Shown: positions 26,778 to 36,328, numbered from the stretch's first letter. The stretch is 64,000 nucleotides of DNA from Desulfitobacterium sp050251735 (GCA_050251735.1 JBFWMF010000004.1:95775-159774), one strand, 5' to 3'. Notes: generated by a model not told the origin, from the sequence alone. Translations and numbers: made by a program.

Positions 26778-28043
26778 TTATGCTGATTCTTCTTTTTTGT
26801 TTTTCTTGCTTTTATCGATAGTCACAAGCAGTGGTTCTTCCTTCTTGGCGATGGCATCCTTAGTGACGACGCACTTAGTCACATCACTACGAGAGGGCAG
26901 GTCATACATCACATTAAGCATAACCTCTTCCATGATAGCTCTTAGCCCCCGCGCTCCGGTATTGCGTCGAATCGCTTCTTCCGCAATCCCTTGGAGTGCA
27001 TCTTCCTTGAATTCGAGGGCGACACCATCCAGCTCGAGGAGTTTTTCATACTGCTTCACCAAAGCGTTTTTAGGTTCAGTCAAAATCCGCACCAAAGCTT
27101 CCTCATCCAAAGCGTCCAGTTTGACCATAACCGGCAAACGTCCGACAAACTCCGGAATTAGACCGAATTTCAGAAGATCCGCTGGGAGAAGTTCTCGGAG
27201 CGAGTCTCCGATATTCTGCTCTCCCTTAGCCTTGATCTCAGCTCCAAAGCCCATCACCTTTTTCCCGATCCGGTTTTGGATAATCTTATCTATCCCATCA
27301 AATGCTCCTCCCACGATGAACAAGATATTCGTGGTATCCAATTGGATGAACTCTTGATGTGGATGCTTACGACCACCTTGGGGCGGAACGCTGGCAACAG
27401 TGCCTTCCAGAATCTTCAGAAGCGCCTGTTGCACACCTTCCCCGGATACATCACGGGTGATGGAAGGATTCTCTGATTTACGGGCAATTTTATCGATTTC
27501 ATCAATGTAGATAATACCTTTTTCAGCCTTCTCTACATCATAATCTGCAGCTTGAATCAGCTTGAGGAGGATGTTTTCGACGTCTTCACCTACATAGCCA
27601 GCCTCTGTCAAAGAGGTCGCATCCGCAATGGCGAAGGGCACATTCAGAACTTTGGCTAACGTTGAAGCAAGCAACGTTTTGCCAGATCCGGTAGGTCCCA
27701 GCATCACGATATTCGACTTTTGGAGTTCCACATCATCAATCTTCATACCCAGATTGATTCGTTTATAGTGGTTATAAACGGCAACTGACAAAGCCTTCTT
27801 GGCCTCATCCTGCCCAATCACATACTGGTCGAGAATCGCCCGTATTTCTTTGGGTTTGGGAATATCTCCAATCTCCATCCCTAAATCTTCATTGAGCTCT
27901 TCCTCAATGATCTCATTGCAGAGTTCAATGCACTCATCGCAAATATATACACCAGGGCCAGCAACTAACTTTTTAACCTGGTCTTGAGTTTTCCCACAGA
28001 ACGAACACTTAAGCTGGTTCTTTTCGTCGTTGTACTTTGCCAT
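26778..28043 (-). CDS. clpX: ATP-dependent protease ATP-binding subunit ClpX
   Basis: AAA+ unfoldase of 421 residues. N-terminal C4 zinc finger (CSFCGKTQ...CDECIELC, residues about 12-37), Walker A GPTGSGKTLLA, Walker B IIYIDEIDKIARKSENPSITRDVSGEGVQ, and the loop that docks on ClpP, here MGFG (KKVMGFGAE) in place of the usual IGFG. It feeds substrates to ClpP. The ATG at 28043 is chosen over a GTG 9 bases upstream. Only 40 bp separate it from tig, where clpP normally sits. Confidence 0.96.
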   Translation of the reverse strand: MAKYNDEKNQLKCSFCGKTQDQVKKLVAGPGVYICDECIELCNEIIEEELNEDLGMEIGDIPKPKEIRAILDQYVIGQDEAKKALSVAVYNHYKRINLGMKIDDVELQKSNIVMLGPTGSGKTLLASTLAKVLNVPFAIADATSLTEAGYVGEDVENILLKLIQAADYDVEKAEKGIIYIDEIDKIARKSENPSITRDVSGEGVQQALLKILEGTVASVPPQGGRKHPHQEFIQLDTTNILFIVGGAFDGIDKIIQNRIGKKVMGFGAEIKAKGEQNIGDSLRELLPADLLKFGLIPEFVGRLPVMVKLDALDEEALVRILTEPKNALVKQYEKLLELDGVALEFKEDALQGIAEEAIRRNTGARGLRAIMEEVMLNVMYDLPSRSDVTKCVVTKDAIAKKEEPLLVTIDKSKKNKKEESA

Positions 28044-28083
28044 TCCTCTCACCTCTCTAGCACAGAATACCTCTGCACATAGA

Positions 28084-29364
28084 CTATGCCTGTTCGACGA
28101 GGAAGTTTACCGTTTTTTCGGAAACTAAGCTCTGACGATACATGCCCATCTCACCACGTGCCATGAGGGCCTGTTTCAAATTTTCCGGACTGGTCTGATA
28201 GCGTTCTGAGAGTTTTGCTAATTCACTATTAACTTCTTCCTCGGATACTTCAATTCCTTCTGCCTTAGCAATTGCTTCTAGAACGAGTTCACTTTTAACA
28301 TTCTCTGCAGCTTGAGGGCGTACATTTTCCTTCAAAGCATCCATACTGGTACCCGTATACTGACAATAGGTTTCTAGGTCCAGTCCTTGATAAGAAAGAT
28401 TTTGCGCCATATCATCGAGCATCATACCAATACGATTATCTATCATAGCTGTTGGAATCTCGACGCTTGCATTGTCTACGGCCTTAGCAACGATCGCGTT
28501 TTTGTATTCCATTTCTGCACGTTGTTCTGCCGCTTTCATCAGTTTGTCTCTTAAATCTGCTTTCAATTCATCAAGAGTCTCAAATTCGCTAATATCCTTG
28601 GCGAACTCATCATCCAAAGCAGCGAGCTCTTTTCTCTTAATTCTGTTGACTTTAACCTTAAACAATGCATCCTTACCTTTAAGGTCTTCAACATGATATT
28701 CATCAGGGAAGCGAACGTTGACATCAACTTCCTGTCCAATTTGCGCCCCGATTAATTGATCTTCAAAACCTGGGATAAATGAATTAGATCCGATGACTAA
28801 ATCATAACCTTCAGCAGTTCCTCCGTCAAAAAGAACTCCGTCGACGGAACCAGAAAAGTCAATATTGGCATTATCTTTGTCTTGAACAGATCCCTCTTCA
28901 AGATTAAGTACCTTAGCATGCTGATCTTGCTTGCGGGCTAGATCTTGCTCTACTTCTTCATCAGTCACCGTAGCAGCTAATTTTTCGACTTTTAAATCCT
29001 TATAGTCTCCCAGTTCTACTTCAGGTTTCACAGTAACCTTAGCTTTAAAAATCAGATCCTGGCCATCATCCATTTGGACAAGTTCGATTTCCGGACGATC
29101 GACCGGCTCGATACCCGCTTCATCTAAAGCCTTCATGTACTCCGCACCAAGAATATCATCCGCAGCATCATTATAGAGTGCGGCAGTTCCTACGAAGCGT
29201 TCAACCATCATACGTGGCGCTTTCCCTTTACGGAATCCCGGAACATTCACTTTGTTAGCTAATGCTTTGGCAGCCTTATTTACTGCTGCGCTAAATACTT
29301 TCGCATCGACGGTTACTTCAAGCTCGACTGTATTTTTTTCTATTTTCTCCATTTTTACTGACAT
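28084..29364 (-). CDS. tig: Trigger factor
   Basis: Ribosome-bound chaperone and prolyl isomerase of 426 residues. Ribosome-binding motif GFRKGKAPRMMVERFVG near residues 42-58, FKBP-type PPIase domain about 150-245 (GSNSFIPGFEDQLIGAQIGQ), then the helical C-terminal arms. The ATG at 29364 is preceded by AGGGGGAG. It heads the tig-clpX cluster and probably shares its transcript with clpX. Confidence 0.96.
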   Translation of the reverse strand: MSVKMEKIEKNTVELEVTVDAKVFSAAVNKAAKALANKVNVPGFRKGKAPRMMVERFVGTAALYNDAADDILGAEYMKALDEAGIEPVDRPEIELVQMDDGQDLIFKAKVTVKPEVELGDYKDLKVEKLAATVTDEEVEQDLARKQDQHAKVLNLEEGSVQDKDNANIDFSGSVDGVLFDGGTAEGYDLVIGSNSFIPGFEDQLIGAQIGQEVDVNVRFPDEYHVEDLKGKDALFKVKVNRIKRKELAALDDEFAKDISEFETLDELKADLRDKLMKAAEQRAEMEYKNAIVAKAVDNASVEIPTAMIDNRIGMMLDDMAQNLSYQGLDLETYCQYTGTSMDALKENVRPQAAENVKSELVLEAIAKAEGIEVSEEEVNSELAKLSERYQTSPENLKQALMARGEMGMYRQSLVSEKTVNFLVEQA

Positions 29365-29679
29365 TTACTGTGCTCCCCCTTAATACTTCCTTTGGAAAAA
29401 CCAATTCATCCTCATGCTAAAACTAGTTTGTCCGAAATTTTCTAGAGGCAAACTTGACATTTTTCGTCATTTGTTGCCTACTCCTGCTTTTCAAACAAGT
29501 GCTAAAAGGGGAACCTTGCGTTCCCCTTCAAAGCATGGTTTCAAATAAAAAAACTTGCTTCAGATGGACTTATCCAAAGGTACTAATTACAAATTTCCTG
29601 ACCATTCTACCAGACAGTATGCCTAAAATCAAGTTATCAAGGCTTCAAAGCCTCATTTTAAAAAGTATACATCATTTTA
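29365..29679. other. Intergenic region upstream of tig
   Basis: It holds the terminator of the upstream glycosyltransferase (9-bp stem AAGGGGAAC/GTTCCCCTT at 29506-29528, followed on the minus strand by TTTTAGC). It presumably also holds the tig promoter, which I could not place. No open frame of substance. Confidence 0.6.
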
Positions 29680-30795
29680 TTAGAGTATAGCAAGGATATG
29701 TTCAACGGCCCTTTCACTTGCATGACCCGGCAAAGCATTGGCGGCAGCTTTACGCATGCTCACAACCTCCTCCGGATGACTAAGCAGATGGGTGATGGTT
29801 TCCTCAAGCTCCTCCTCAGTTTTAGCCAATTTGGCGGCACCAATCCTCTCTAAGAAGTGTGCATTTTCAGATTCTTGACCAGGGATAGGCTTAAAGATTA
29901 CCATGGGCAGCTTTTTCGTTAGAGATTCGGAAACTGTAAGACCCCCGGCCTTGGTAATAATTAAATCGGCGACACTCATCAGCTCCTCGACGTTCTTGAT
30001 ATAGCCATAACAAATCATTGGATTACGCCCTTCAAGACCTTCGAGGGTACGATAAAGCTTTTCATCCCGTCCGCAGACGACCAATATCTGCAATGATACC
30101 TCAGAATTCAAGAGCAACTTACATATTTGTTTTGAACCACCTAATACCCCATAGGCTCCCCCCATGACGAGTACAGTGGGTCGAATCGGTTTGATATTCA
30201 GCCGCTGGGTCACTTCTTCTCGGTTAAGGACTTTTTCAAACTTCGGACTGACTGGGATACCGGTGATTTTTATCCGTTCAGGAGCAATTCCCTCCGCCCG
30301 AAGACCATCATAGACATCCTGACACCCAACAATATAGAGGTCAACCCCACGATGGATATATTGGTTATGTACACCATAGTCGGTTACTACAGATACGACC
30401 TTACAATCTAAGACTCCCCCGATGCGCAGCTCGCCTAATATCACTCCAATAATCGGATAAGTACAGATAATCACATCAGGATTAAGTTCTTTAATATAAT
30501 CCAAAAATTCTTTACGCCCCAAAACATTGATAAATCGTTGGAACAGTGAATCATGGCGTATCTTAGAAGTCCGATAATAAAACATTCCGTAGAGCTTTGG
30601 GGTATGCTTAATCAATTTAATATATGTATTCTTGGCAAGGGTATTAAATCTTTTACTTATGAAAGCAACAACATCTAAATGGGTTATCTTAGCATTCGGT
30701 GATTTTTCGCTTATGGTTTCGATCAATGCTTCAGCAGCTCTAACATGACCAGCTCCAAAGGTAGCGGAAAACACTAAGACCCTTAACTCCTCCAC
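29680..30795 (-). CDS. Processive glycolipid glycosyltransferase (MGDG synthase/UgtP-like)
   Basis: GT28-family protein of 371 residues with an N-terminal MGDG-synthase domain (FSATFGAGHVRAAEALIETI, residues 8-27) and a C-terminal nucleotide-sugar domain (KNVEELMSVADLIITKAGGLTVSESL, PIPGQESENAHFL). Relatives transfer glucose or galactose from UDP-sugars to diacylglycerol at the inner membrane face, giving glycolipids and lipoteichoic acid anchors. GTG start with GGAGG 8 bases upstream. Sugar specificity cannot be read from the sequence. Confidence 0.88.
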   Translation of the reverse strand: MEELRVLVFSATFGAGHVRAAEALIETISEKSPNAKITHLDVVAFISKRFNTLAKNTYIKLIKHTPKLYGMFYYRTSKIRHDSLFQRFINVLGRKEFLDYIKELNPDVIICTYPIIGVILGELRIGGVLDCKVVSVVTDYGVHNQYIHRGVDLYIVGCQDVYDGLRAEGIAPERIKITGIPVSPKFEKVLNREEVTQRLNIKPIRPTVLVMGGAYGVLGGSKQICKLLLNSEVSLQILVVCGRDEKLYRTLEGLEGRNPMICYGYIKNVEELMSVADLIITKAGGLTVSESLTKKLPMVIFKPIPGQESENAHFLERIGAAKLAKTEEELEETITHLLSHPEEVVSMRKAAANALPGHASERAVEHILAIL

Positions 30796-30978
30796 GCTAT
30801 TGTCCTCCCTTAGGCTTTAGCTTATCTTTTTTTATTGTAACTCATTATAGCATATTCTCAAATCAAGTATGCTATATCCCATATTTTAACAGAAATTACG
30901 CACTTAAAAAAGCTTGTCTTTTAATCTGAACTAAGCTATAATCATACGTGCAGCACAAACATGAGTGCAACTCAAAAT

Positions 30979-31061
30979 GCGAGAGTGGCGGAACTGGCAG
31001 ACGCACTGGATTTAGGTTCCAGCGGGAAACCGTGGGGGTTCAAGTCCCTTCTCTCGCACCA
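30979..31061 (+). tRNA. tRNA-Leu (anticodon UAG)
   Basis: Acceptor GCGAGAG/CTCTCGC, anticodon stem CTGGA/TCCAG with loop TTTAGGT, a long class II variable arm, T-loop GTTCAAG and an encoded CCA. A terminator follows directly. The 3' part (from 31041) is repeated at 31204-31261. Confidence 0.97.
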
Positions 31062-31072
31062 TTATGATGATT

Positions 31073-31097
31073 AAAGCACACTAATTGAGTGTGCTTT
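31073..31097 (+). terminator. Terminator of tRNA-Leu
   Basis: 10-bp stem AAAGCACACT/AGTGTGCTTT, then TTCTT. A second, slightly diverged copy lies at 31239-31258 as part of the duplicated 3' segment. Confidence 0.9.
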
Positions 31098-31117
31098 TCT
31101 TATTACTCAGTATAAGT

Positions 31118-31215
31118 AGAAGGGACTTGAACGGGCGGAAAAAGAAAATGCGACCTTTGGAAGCATTTTCCCGCCCCGGCGTGATAGTCGCGTAGCGACG
31201 GAGCAAGTCCCTTCT
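31118..31215 (-). repeat. tRNA-3'-end-associated element next to tRNA-Leu
   Basis: 98-bp element with perfect 12-bp terminal inverted repeats AGAAGGGACTTG (31118-31129) and CAAGTCCCTTCT (31204-31215), which are the T-arm/acceptor sequence of tRNA-Leu. The internal part (GGGCGGAAAAAG, CCCGCCCCGGCGTGATAG) matches the two elements beside tRNA-His in reverse. It is followed by a second copy of the tRNA 3' end and terminator (31204-31261); repeat offset 163 bp. Confidence 0.88.
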
Positions 31216-31412
31216 CTCGCACCATTATGATGATTAAGGCACACTAAATGAGTGTGCTTTTTTATGTATTGTTGAGGCCATTGCCCGATGAATTTTTCGT
31301 TCATCATGCAATGGCCTTTGCGCTTATCCCAGATTACGACTTATTTTTCTTGGATTACTTGCCTATATATAATTCTTAGATAGGCTCTTTATTGAGAAAT
31401 TCTGCAAGAGCC

Positions 31413-32606
31413 TTAATCGCTATCTTGGCTTCCTTTGTCATTCCCCTGATCGTCGTCACGATCACGGTCATTCCTATCATTGTGATCTTTTTGGTAGTAG
31501 CGACTGTCGTTCTTGTTAGAGTATGATTTAGCCGTTTCCTTGTTCAACTCCTCTCTTTCATGATCTCTGTCATAATCCTTAGACTTTTCTTTATCACTAT
31601 CATGCTCCTTTTCAGGACCCTTTAGGCCTAATTCCTCTTGGAACTGCTTTAAGGCTTCTCTAGCTTCCTTCTTAAGTGCTTTGTATTCTTTTTGGGTTAG
31701 TTCATCTGATACCTCGGTATTTTCTTGTTTAGGAGTATCGCCAACCGTAACTACAGGGGTTACTTTTTTAACTTCAACCGGCTTTGCTACTTTATCTACA
31801 GTGACCTTGCTTTTCTCTTCTTGATTAGCCTCAAGCTGAGCTGTTGTGCTTTCCTCAGGTTTTTGGTTCTTAGACTCCATTTTTTCCATCTTATCTACTG
31901 CCTTCTCCATGGAGCGAACAATATTTAGAGCAAGTCTTTGGGAAGCTTGAGGAGGAAGTTTTTCTAACAGGGTACCTAGGACGATCGCATTATTGGCATT
32001 AACCTTTATCAAAGCCGCTTGAAGATTTTTATATTCTTCTGAGTCCGGGTTTTCCAGCTGTTCTAGAAGTTCTTGGGCCTGAGCGATCTTCTCGTTATAA
32101 CGAGTTAAAGCCTTCTCACACCCCTTGAGTTTCTTTTCTAGCTTTGGATTTGTAATTGCAGAGCCAGTTGTGGTCTTGCTTAAATCCACAGTCACAACTA
32201 CCTGATTGTCTTCGGAGGTTGATTCCTTGGATTCCTCCTGCTTGGTGGTGGACTCTACGGATTTCTTCTGCTTCTCTAATTCCTCTAATTCCTTTGTCTC
32301 CGTAGCAACCAATTTTGCTTCTTCGCTATTTACCTTCTCGGCCAAAGCTAAGAACTCTGCCATTCGCTCGTTAGCATGCTTCTCAAGGAGTTTAATTTTT
32401 TTCTGAGAATCAAAAGTCAGGGCAACCTGCAATTTTTCTACAAGCTCATCGAGCCAATACAAGGGGGAATCAGGAAGAGTTCCCGGGTCGACTTCTGTTG
32501 CAGAAACAATAGCGGCCTTTTCTGTGGTATCTGCTAGTACCATTACTGGGGATACCGGCAGAGCCATAAGGGCAGCTGTCAATATAAGTGCGATTGGTTT
32601 TTTCAT
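31413..32606 (-). CDS. Secreted DUF5667-type helical protein
   Basis: Protein of 397 residues with a Sec signal peptide (MKKPIALILTAALMALPVSPVMVLADT). A DUF5667-like helical region follows (LPDSPLYWLDELVEKLQVALTFDSQKK...HANERMAEF). Then come long Glu/Lys-rich, probably coiled-coil segments and a very charged C-terminus rich in Asp, Arg, Asn and His from about residue 340. It is probably exported to the cell surface; function unknown. The ATG at 32606 fits the signal peptide and follows GGGAGAG; an upstream 50-residue extension is unlikely. Confidence 0.78.
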   Translation of the reverse strand: MKKPIALILTAALMALPVSPVMVLADTTEKAAIVSATEVDPGTLPDSPLYWLDELVEKLQVALTFDSQKKIKLLEKHANERMAEFLALAEKVNSEEAKLVATETKELEELEKQKKSVESTTKQEESKESTSEDNQVVVTVDLSKTTTGSAITNPKLEKKLKGCEKALTRYNEKIAQAQELLEQLENPDSEEYKNLQAALIKVNANNAIVLGTLLEKLPPQASQRLALNIVRSMEKAVDKMEKMESKNQKPEESTTAQLEANQEEKSKVTVDKVAKPVEVKKVTPVVTVGDTPKQENTEVSDELTQKEYKALKKEAREALKQFQEELGLKGPEKEHDSDKEKSKDYDRDHEREELNKETAKSYSNKNDSRYYQKDHNDRNDRDRDDDQGNDKGSQDSD

Positions 32607-32728
32607 AGTTTCTCTCTCCCAAATATTAATTTTTTTCTCCGAATTCGGTTTAGCGCTTTCATCTCTAATTACGAGCCCATTATTCCTTTTTCGGGGGGAC
32701 AAATATAATTTAGAGAAAAATACATAAA

Positions 32729-32777
32729 AATACTCTCGGCGAAAGGAGTGCATCACACCCCTCTCACCGAGAGTATT
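32729..32777 (-). terminator. Terminator after the cupin gene
   Basis: 11-bp stem AATACTCTCGG/CCGAGAGTATT with a 27-base loop, followed on the minus strand by TTTATGTATTTTT. It lies 35 bases past the cupin stop. Confidence 0.75.
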
Positions 32778-32811
32778 CGGTTCAGTTAATTTCTAGTATG
32801 TAGCTTTGTAA

Positions 32812-33198
32812 TCAATCTAATCTTTCAGTTTGGACAGGTACGGGTGCTGCTACACCAATGAAAACGAAACGATCCTTACCGGTGTTTCTCATGCCATGTG
32901 TTTGACCTGGCTCAGCGAGAATCGCCATTCCTTTGGAGATAGGAACTTCTTTACCATCACCCGCAAAGTACAATCCAGACTCACCTTCAAGGCAAATCCA
33001 AACATCATCAGCGTTGGGATGCATATGCAGAAATACTTCTTGTCCGGGTTCTAGGCACCACATAGCTGCAAGAGTCTTCTCTGATTGGTACACAACAACT
33101 TTTTGCGGCACATTGGTATCAAATTTTGCAAGTTTACCCAGGTCAAATAATCTTTTTTCCACACGATCAACTCCCACTTTATTGTAGCTTTTTTCCAA
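32812..33198 (-). CDS. Cupin-domain protein
   Basis: Single-domain cupin of 128 residues. Motif 1 includes PGQEVFLHMHPNADDVWICLEGESGLYF (about residues 51-78), with two His and a downstream acidic residue as possible metal ligands. Motif 2 is PGQTHGMRNTG. No enzymatic role can be assigned; similar small cupins bind metal or sense ligands. The start is a TTG at 33198 with AGGAG 4 bases upstream; a GTG 21 bases further in is possible. Downstream of the lactate oxidase operon, past a terminator. Confidence 0.8.
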   Translation of the reverse strand: MEKSYNKVGVDRVEKRLFDLGKLAKFDTNVPQKVVVYQSEKTLAAMWCLEPGQEVFLHMHPNADDVWICLEGESGLYFAGDGKEVPISKGMAILAEPGQTHGMRNTGKDRFVFIGVAAPVPVQTERLD

Positions 33199-33246
33199 AA
33201 GCTCCTAGGTCATTTTATCACAATACTTGTTTATTCTCCAGCTTGG

Positions 33247-33475
33247 TCATTCGACAGGAATCTGAGGTACAACTCCAGGAATTACATAAGCCTGAATCAG
33301 AATAAATACAATGACAACAGCTAAGAGAATCAGAGCGTATTTGGAAGTCTTCCGGAAAATTTCATTCTCCTTACCGATGAAGCAATAGGAGTACCTACAG
33401 GGCAAAAGGAACCGGAGAACGATAGCAACCGGCGCATCTTGACCTGCCGCACCTTCCATGAAAGCAGAGAATAAA
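33247..33475 (-). pseudogene. Remnant of an L-lactate permease gene (large internal deletion)
   Basis: The first third reads LFSAFMEGAAGQDAPVAI, matching the conserved FxAFxEGAAGFGxPVAI segment from the N-terminal half of LctP/LldP permeases. It then jumps to KENEIFRKTSKYALILLAVVIVFILIQAYV, the very C-terminus of the same family. About 350-400 residues between the two are missing. The start is gone and the left end falls in a terminator hairpin. Normal lactate permeases are about 550 residues. Its place behind lactate oxidase genes fits a lost lactate uptake partner. Confidence 0.72.
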
Positions 33476-33508
33476 CCTAGTACGGACCCGCAGGTCTATA
33501 CTAGGTTT
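33473..33508 (-). terminator. Terminator of the lactate/glycolate oxidase operon
   Basis: Stem AAACCTAGTA/TACTAGGTTT with an inner GACC/GGTC pair, 59 bases past the glcD-like stop and just ahead of the permease remnant. Confidence 0.65.
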
Positions 33509-33566
33509 TTATTAGTTTATATTTATTAACTCTTCAACGTGTATTTATATTCTTCAATCCGAAAAT

Positions 33567-34946
33567 TTATATGGAAATTATCTTATCTGGATTAAAGCGA
33601 TTAGCAGGGTCAAAGGTTCTCTTCAACTTCCGGAATGTTTCCATAGCTTCCGGGGTGAATTCCTTATCCAGATACTTTTTCTTGACAATTCCAATACCAT
33701 GCTCACCGCTCATGGTGCCGCCGAGATCAACGGCCAGTTCACACAGCGCTTGTTCTGCAGCATGGACGCGCTCAACTTCATCAGGATTCCGTTGATCGAA
33801 GAGTACTAAGGGGTGGACATTTCCATCACCGGCGTGGGCCACGATACCGATAATCATATCGAAATCCTTAGCTACCTTGAGAATCCCATCAATCGCTTGC
33901 GGGAACTTGTCTCTGGGCAAGGTAATATCCTGAATAGAATAGCAAGGCTTAACACGGGCAACCGATCCGAAAGCAACCCGGCGGGAGAGCCAAATTTGGT
34001 CTACTTCTGCTGCAGACTGAGCAATTTTGAAGTCTCTGGCGTTTGCTTTCTCAGTGACCCCGCGAATGGTCGCAATTTGTTCTTCCATATCTTCCGGATA
34101 ACCATCAATCTCGATGATGAGAATAGCTCCTGCATCACGAGGCAGTCCGGCGTGACAATAATCCTCTGTGGTATTGATGAGGAGGTTATCCATCATTTCT
34201 AACGTCGTAGGGATAATGCCGGCCGCAACGATATCCGCAACGGTCTGTGAAGCATCTTCTACTTTGTTATACACTGCCAACATGGTCTTTTTCGTAGTCG
34301 GCTTGGGCAAAATTCGCAGATATGCTTTGGTGACATACCCTAAAGTTCCTTCAGAACCGACGATGATGCGAGTCAAATCAAGACCTGGTTCGCTTTTAAA
34401 GTTCCGTCCACCCGTACGGATAACTTTGCCATTGGGCAAAACGACTTCTAAGCCCAAAATAGAGTCGCGGGTTACGCCATACTTAAAGCAGCGAGGTCCG
34501 CCGGAGCACTCTCCGATATTCCCGCCCAAAGTCGAAGCCTTCCAAGAAGAAGGATCGGGAGGATAGTAAAACCCGTGTTTTTCCAGTTCTTGTTGCAAAT
34601 CAAAGTTGACTACCCCTGGCTCAACAACAGCGACGAAATTTTCGGTATCGATCTCCAGCACCTTCGTCATCCGCGTGCAGTTTATTACGATTGATTTCTC
34701 CGAGGGGATGGTTCCACCGCTAACGTTAGTTCCAGCACCCCGAGGCACCATACTAATATCTTGCTCATTCATATATTTGACAAGCTCAACCACTTGATCA
34801 GTACTTTGTGGGAATACAACGCCCATCGCGTCACCGCTGAGCAATGTACCGTCATAACCATAGGCGTAGAGCTCTGTGGGACGAGTCACCACATTCTTCT
34901 CTCCGACAATCTCTGTCAGTCGATCAATAATTGTTTGAGATAACAT
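33567..34946 (-). CDS. glcD: FAD-linked D-lactate/glycolate oxidase, GlcD-type subunit
   Basis: VAO/PCMH-fold flavoprotein of 459 residues. FAD-binding PRGAGTNVSGGTIPSE near residues 59-74, STLGGNIGECSGGPRCFKYGVTRD near 119, and the C-terminal domain with GDGNVHPLVLFD and SGEHGIGIVKKKYLD. It oxidises D-lactate or glycolate and passes electrons on. It lies downstream of a second FAD subunit and an Fe-S subunit, so the three form a GlcDEF-like complex at the membrane. AAGGAGGGC precedes the ATG. Substrate (lactate versus glycolate) is not decided by sequence. Confidence 0.92.
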   Translation of the reverse strand: MLSQTIIDRLTEIVGEKNVVTRPTELYAYGYDGTLLSGDAMGVVFPQSTDQVVELVKYMNEQDISMVPRGAGTNVSGGTIPSEKSIVINCTRMTKVLEIDTENFVAVVEPGVVNFDLQQELEKHGFYYPPDPSSWKASTLGGNIGECSGGPRCFKYGVTRDSILGLEVVLPNGKVIRTGGRNFKSEPGLDLTRIIVGSEGTLGYVTKAYLRILPKPTTKKTMLAVYNKVEDASQTVADIVAAGIIPTTLEMMDNLLINTTEDYCHAGLPRDAGAILIIEIDGYPEDMEEQIATIRGVTEKANARDFKIAQSAAEVDQIWLSRRVAFGSVARVKPCYSIQDITLPRDKFPQAIDGILKVAKDFDMIIGIVAHAGDGNVHPLVLFDQRNPDEVERVHAAEQALCELAVDLGGTMSGEHGIGIVKKKYLDKEFTPEAMETFRKLKRTFDPANRFNPDKIISI

Positions 34947-34965
34947 TTTCAGCCCTCCTTCTTTC

Positions 34966-36267
34966 TTAAGCCAACAGCTTTACACCTGGATTGAGTACAC
35001 CGTTAGGGTCGAATCGCTTCCGCAGCCCGTCGAGCAGCCCCGTTGTTTCCGACCACATTTGGGCATCATTAAACGCTTCGCACATGAGCTTATGACCAAG
35101 GAGGCCGGTAACATTACCACCTAAAGACATGGCCATATCGTTGACTTTATGAGCGAGAGCCATCTTGTCTGTATTCTCAGGCAACAACAACATAACAGCT
35201 CCGAGAAGTCCTTCGACAACGACTCCAGGATAAGCACTTAAGGCACCGTTCATTGCTTTTAATTGAGCCAAGGCTTGCGGCATCTTCATAGGACCCACTG
35301 CAAATTCCAGAACGCTTTCCGGTGCATTATTAATGATTTGGCGCACTTTAAGCCAACCTAGAATAAGCTTTTCATAGGCTTCTTTGTCCGTGATGATTTG
35401 AACGTCCTTACCTCCACCTAAGCAAAGGATAGCCTCGATTTCATTAGCCAGCTTCGTACCGGAATTATTGAAGCCCTCCAGATCAATGAGAACCAGATGT
35501 CCTTCTCCCGGAAGAATCTCTTTGGCTAAGGACGCACTCACAAGGTTCATCCGGTCAGGATGAATGTGACGTTTAATCAAGGTGTTAAATGTTTTATTGG
35601 CTTCTTCCATGCAATCAAAGCGGGCAACAACAGCCTTTTTCGCAGCTGGTTGAGGCAGAAGCTTAACTAAGATTTTCGTAAAAATGCCAAAGGTTCCTTG
35701 GCTTCCCACAGCAAAGTGAATAAAATCATAGCCCGAAACATTCTTAATACACTTATTGCCGATGACCATAACTTCACCAGTCGGCATTACCATCTCAAAT
35801 CCCATCATGAAGGTTCTCGTCGGACCATAGTTGAAGGATTTGGAATCAGAGTCTCCGATAGCAAAGCAACCGCCAACGGAACTGCTATCTATTGCATAGG
35901 GTTCCACAGGGAATAAGTATCCACCAGCCTCAAGCTGTTGGACAAAATCCTGATGAAGCATACCCGGTTGTACCGTAGCAACAAAATTCTTGCTATCAAT
36001 CTCCAGCATTTTATTCATGCGATTCATGATCAGAGCGATTCCGCCCTCTAAATTCTTCGTTTCGGCGACTAAACCGGCGACAGAGATTTTCACGTTTTGC
36101 GCATTGGCTAACTTGACGATATTAGAGACTTCTGCTGTATCACCAGGGAAAACAACGGCAGCAACCTTTCCATCTCCCTTAAGATATTGGACCATATCCC
36201 CAGGATTGTCTAAGACATAGCTCTCGCCGACAATCCCTTTTAACTCACTAATGATTGTATTGCTCAT
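34966..36267 (-). CDS. glcE: FAD-binding oxidase subunit, GlcE-type
   Basis: Protein of 433 residues with a shorter PCMH FAD-binding half (VKISVAGLVAETKNLEGGIALIMNRMNKMLEID; SSVGGCFAIGDSDSKSFNYGPTRTFMMG) and a GlcD-like C-terminal domain ending FDPNGVLNPGVKLLA. The usual PxGxGT glycine loop is altered (AGLVAETKNLEGG), so it may bind FAD poorly and serve structurally, as suggested for GlcE. It is longer than E. coli GlcE (about 350). ATG at 36267 behind AAAGGCGGG. Middle gene of the operon. Confidence 0.83.
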   Translation of the reverse strand: MSNTIISELKGIVGESYVLDNPGDMVQYLKGDGKVAAVVFPGDTAEVSNIVKLANAQNVKISVAGLVAETKNLEGGIALIMNRMNKMLEIDSKNFVATVQPGMLHQDFVQQLEAGGYLFPVEPYAIDSSSVGGCFAIGDSDSKSFNYGPTRTFMMGFEMVMPTGEVMVIGNKCIKNVSGYDFIHFAVGSQGTFGIFTKILVKLLPQPAAKKAVVARFDCMEEANKTFNTLIKRHIHPDRMNLVSASLAKEILPGEGHLVLIDLEGFNNSGTKLANEIEAILCLGGGKDVQIITDKEAYEKLILGWLKVRQIINNAPESVLEFAVGPMKMPQALAQLKAMNGALSAYPGVVVEGLLGAVMLLLPENTDKMALAHKVNDMAMSLGGNVTGLLGHKLMCEAFNDAQMWSETTGLLDGLRKRFDPNGVLNPGVKLLA

Positions 36268-36328
36268 GACTACCCGCCTTTCCACACATTTACTTAAAAG
36301 CATTCCTGCTTCAATGGATATCCAGAAT

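Noticed and set aside
32729..32777. Hairpin with a large loop considered as a riboswitch for the DUF5667 gene
   Set aside because: It sits just past the cupin stop with a T-rich tail and shows no known aptamer motif; a terminator explains it.
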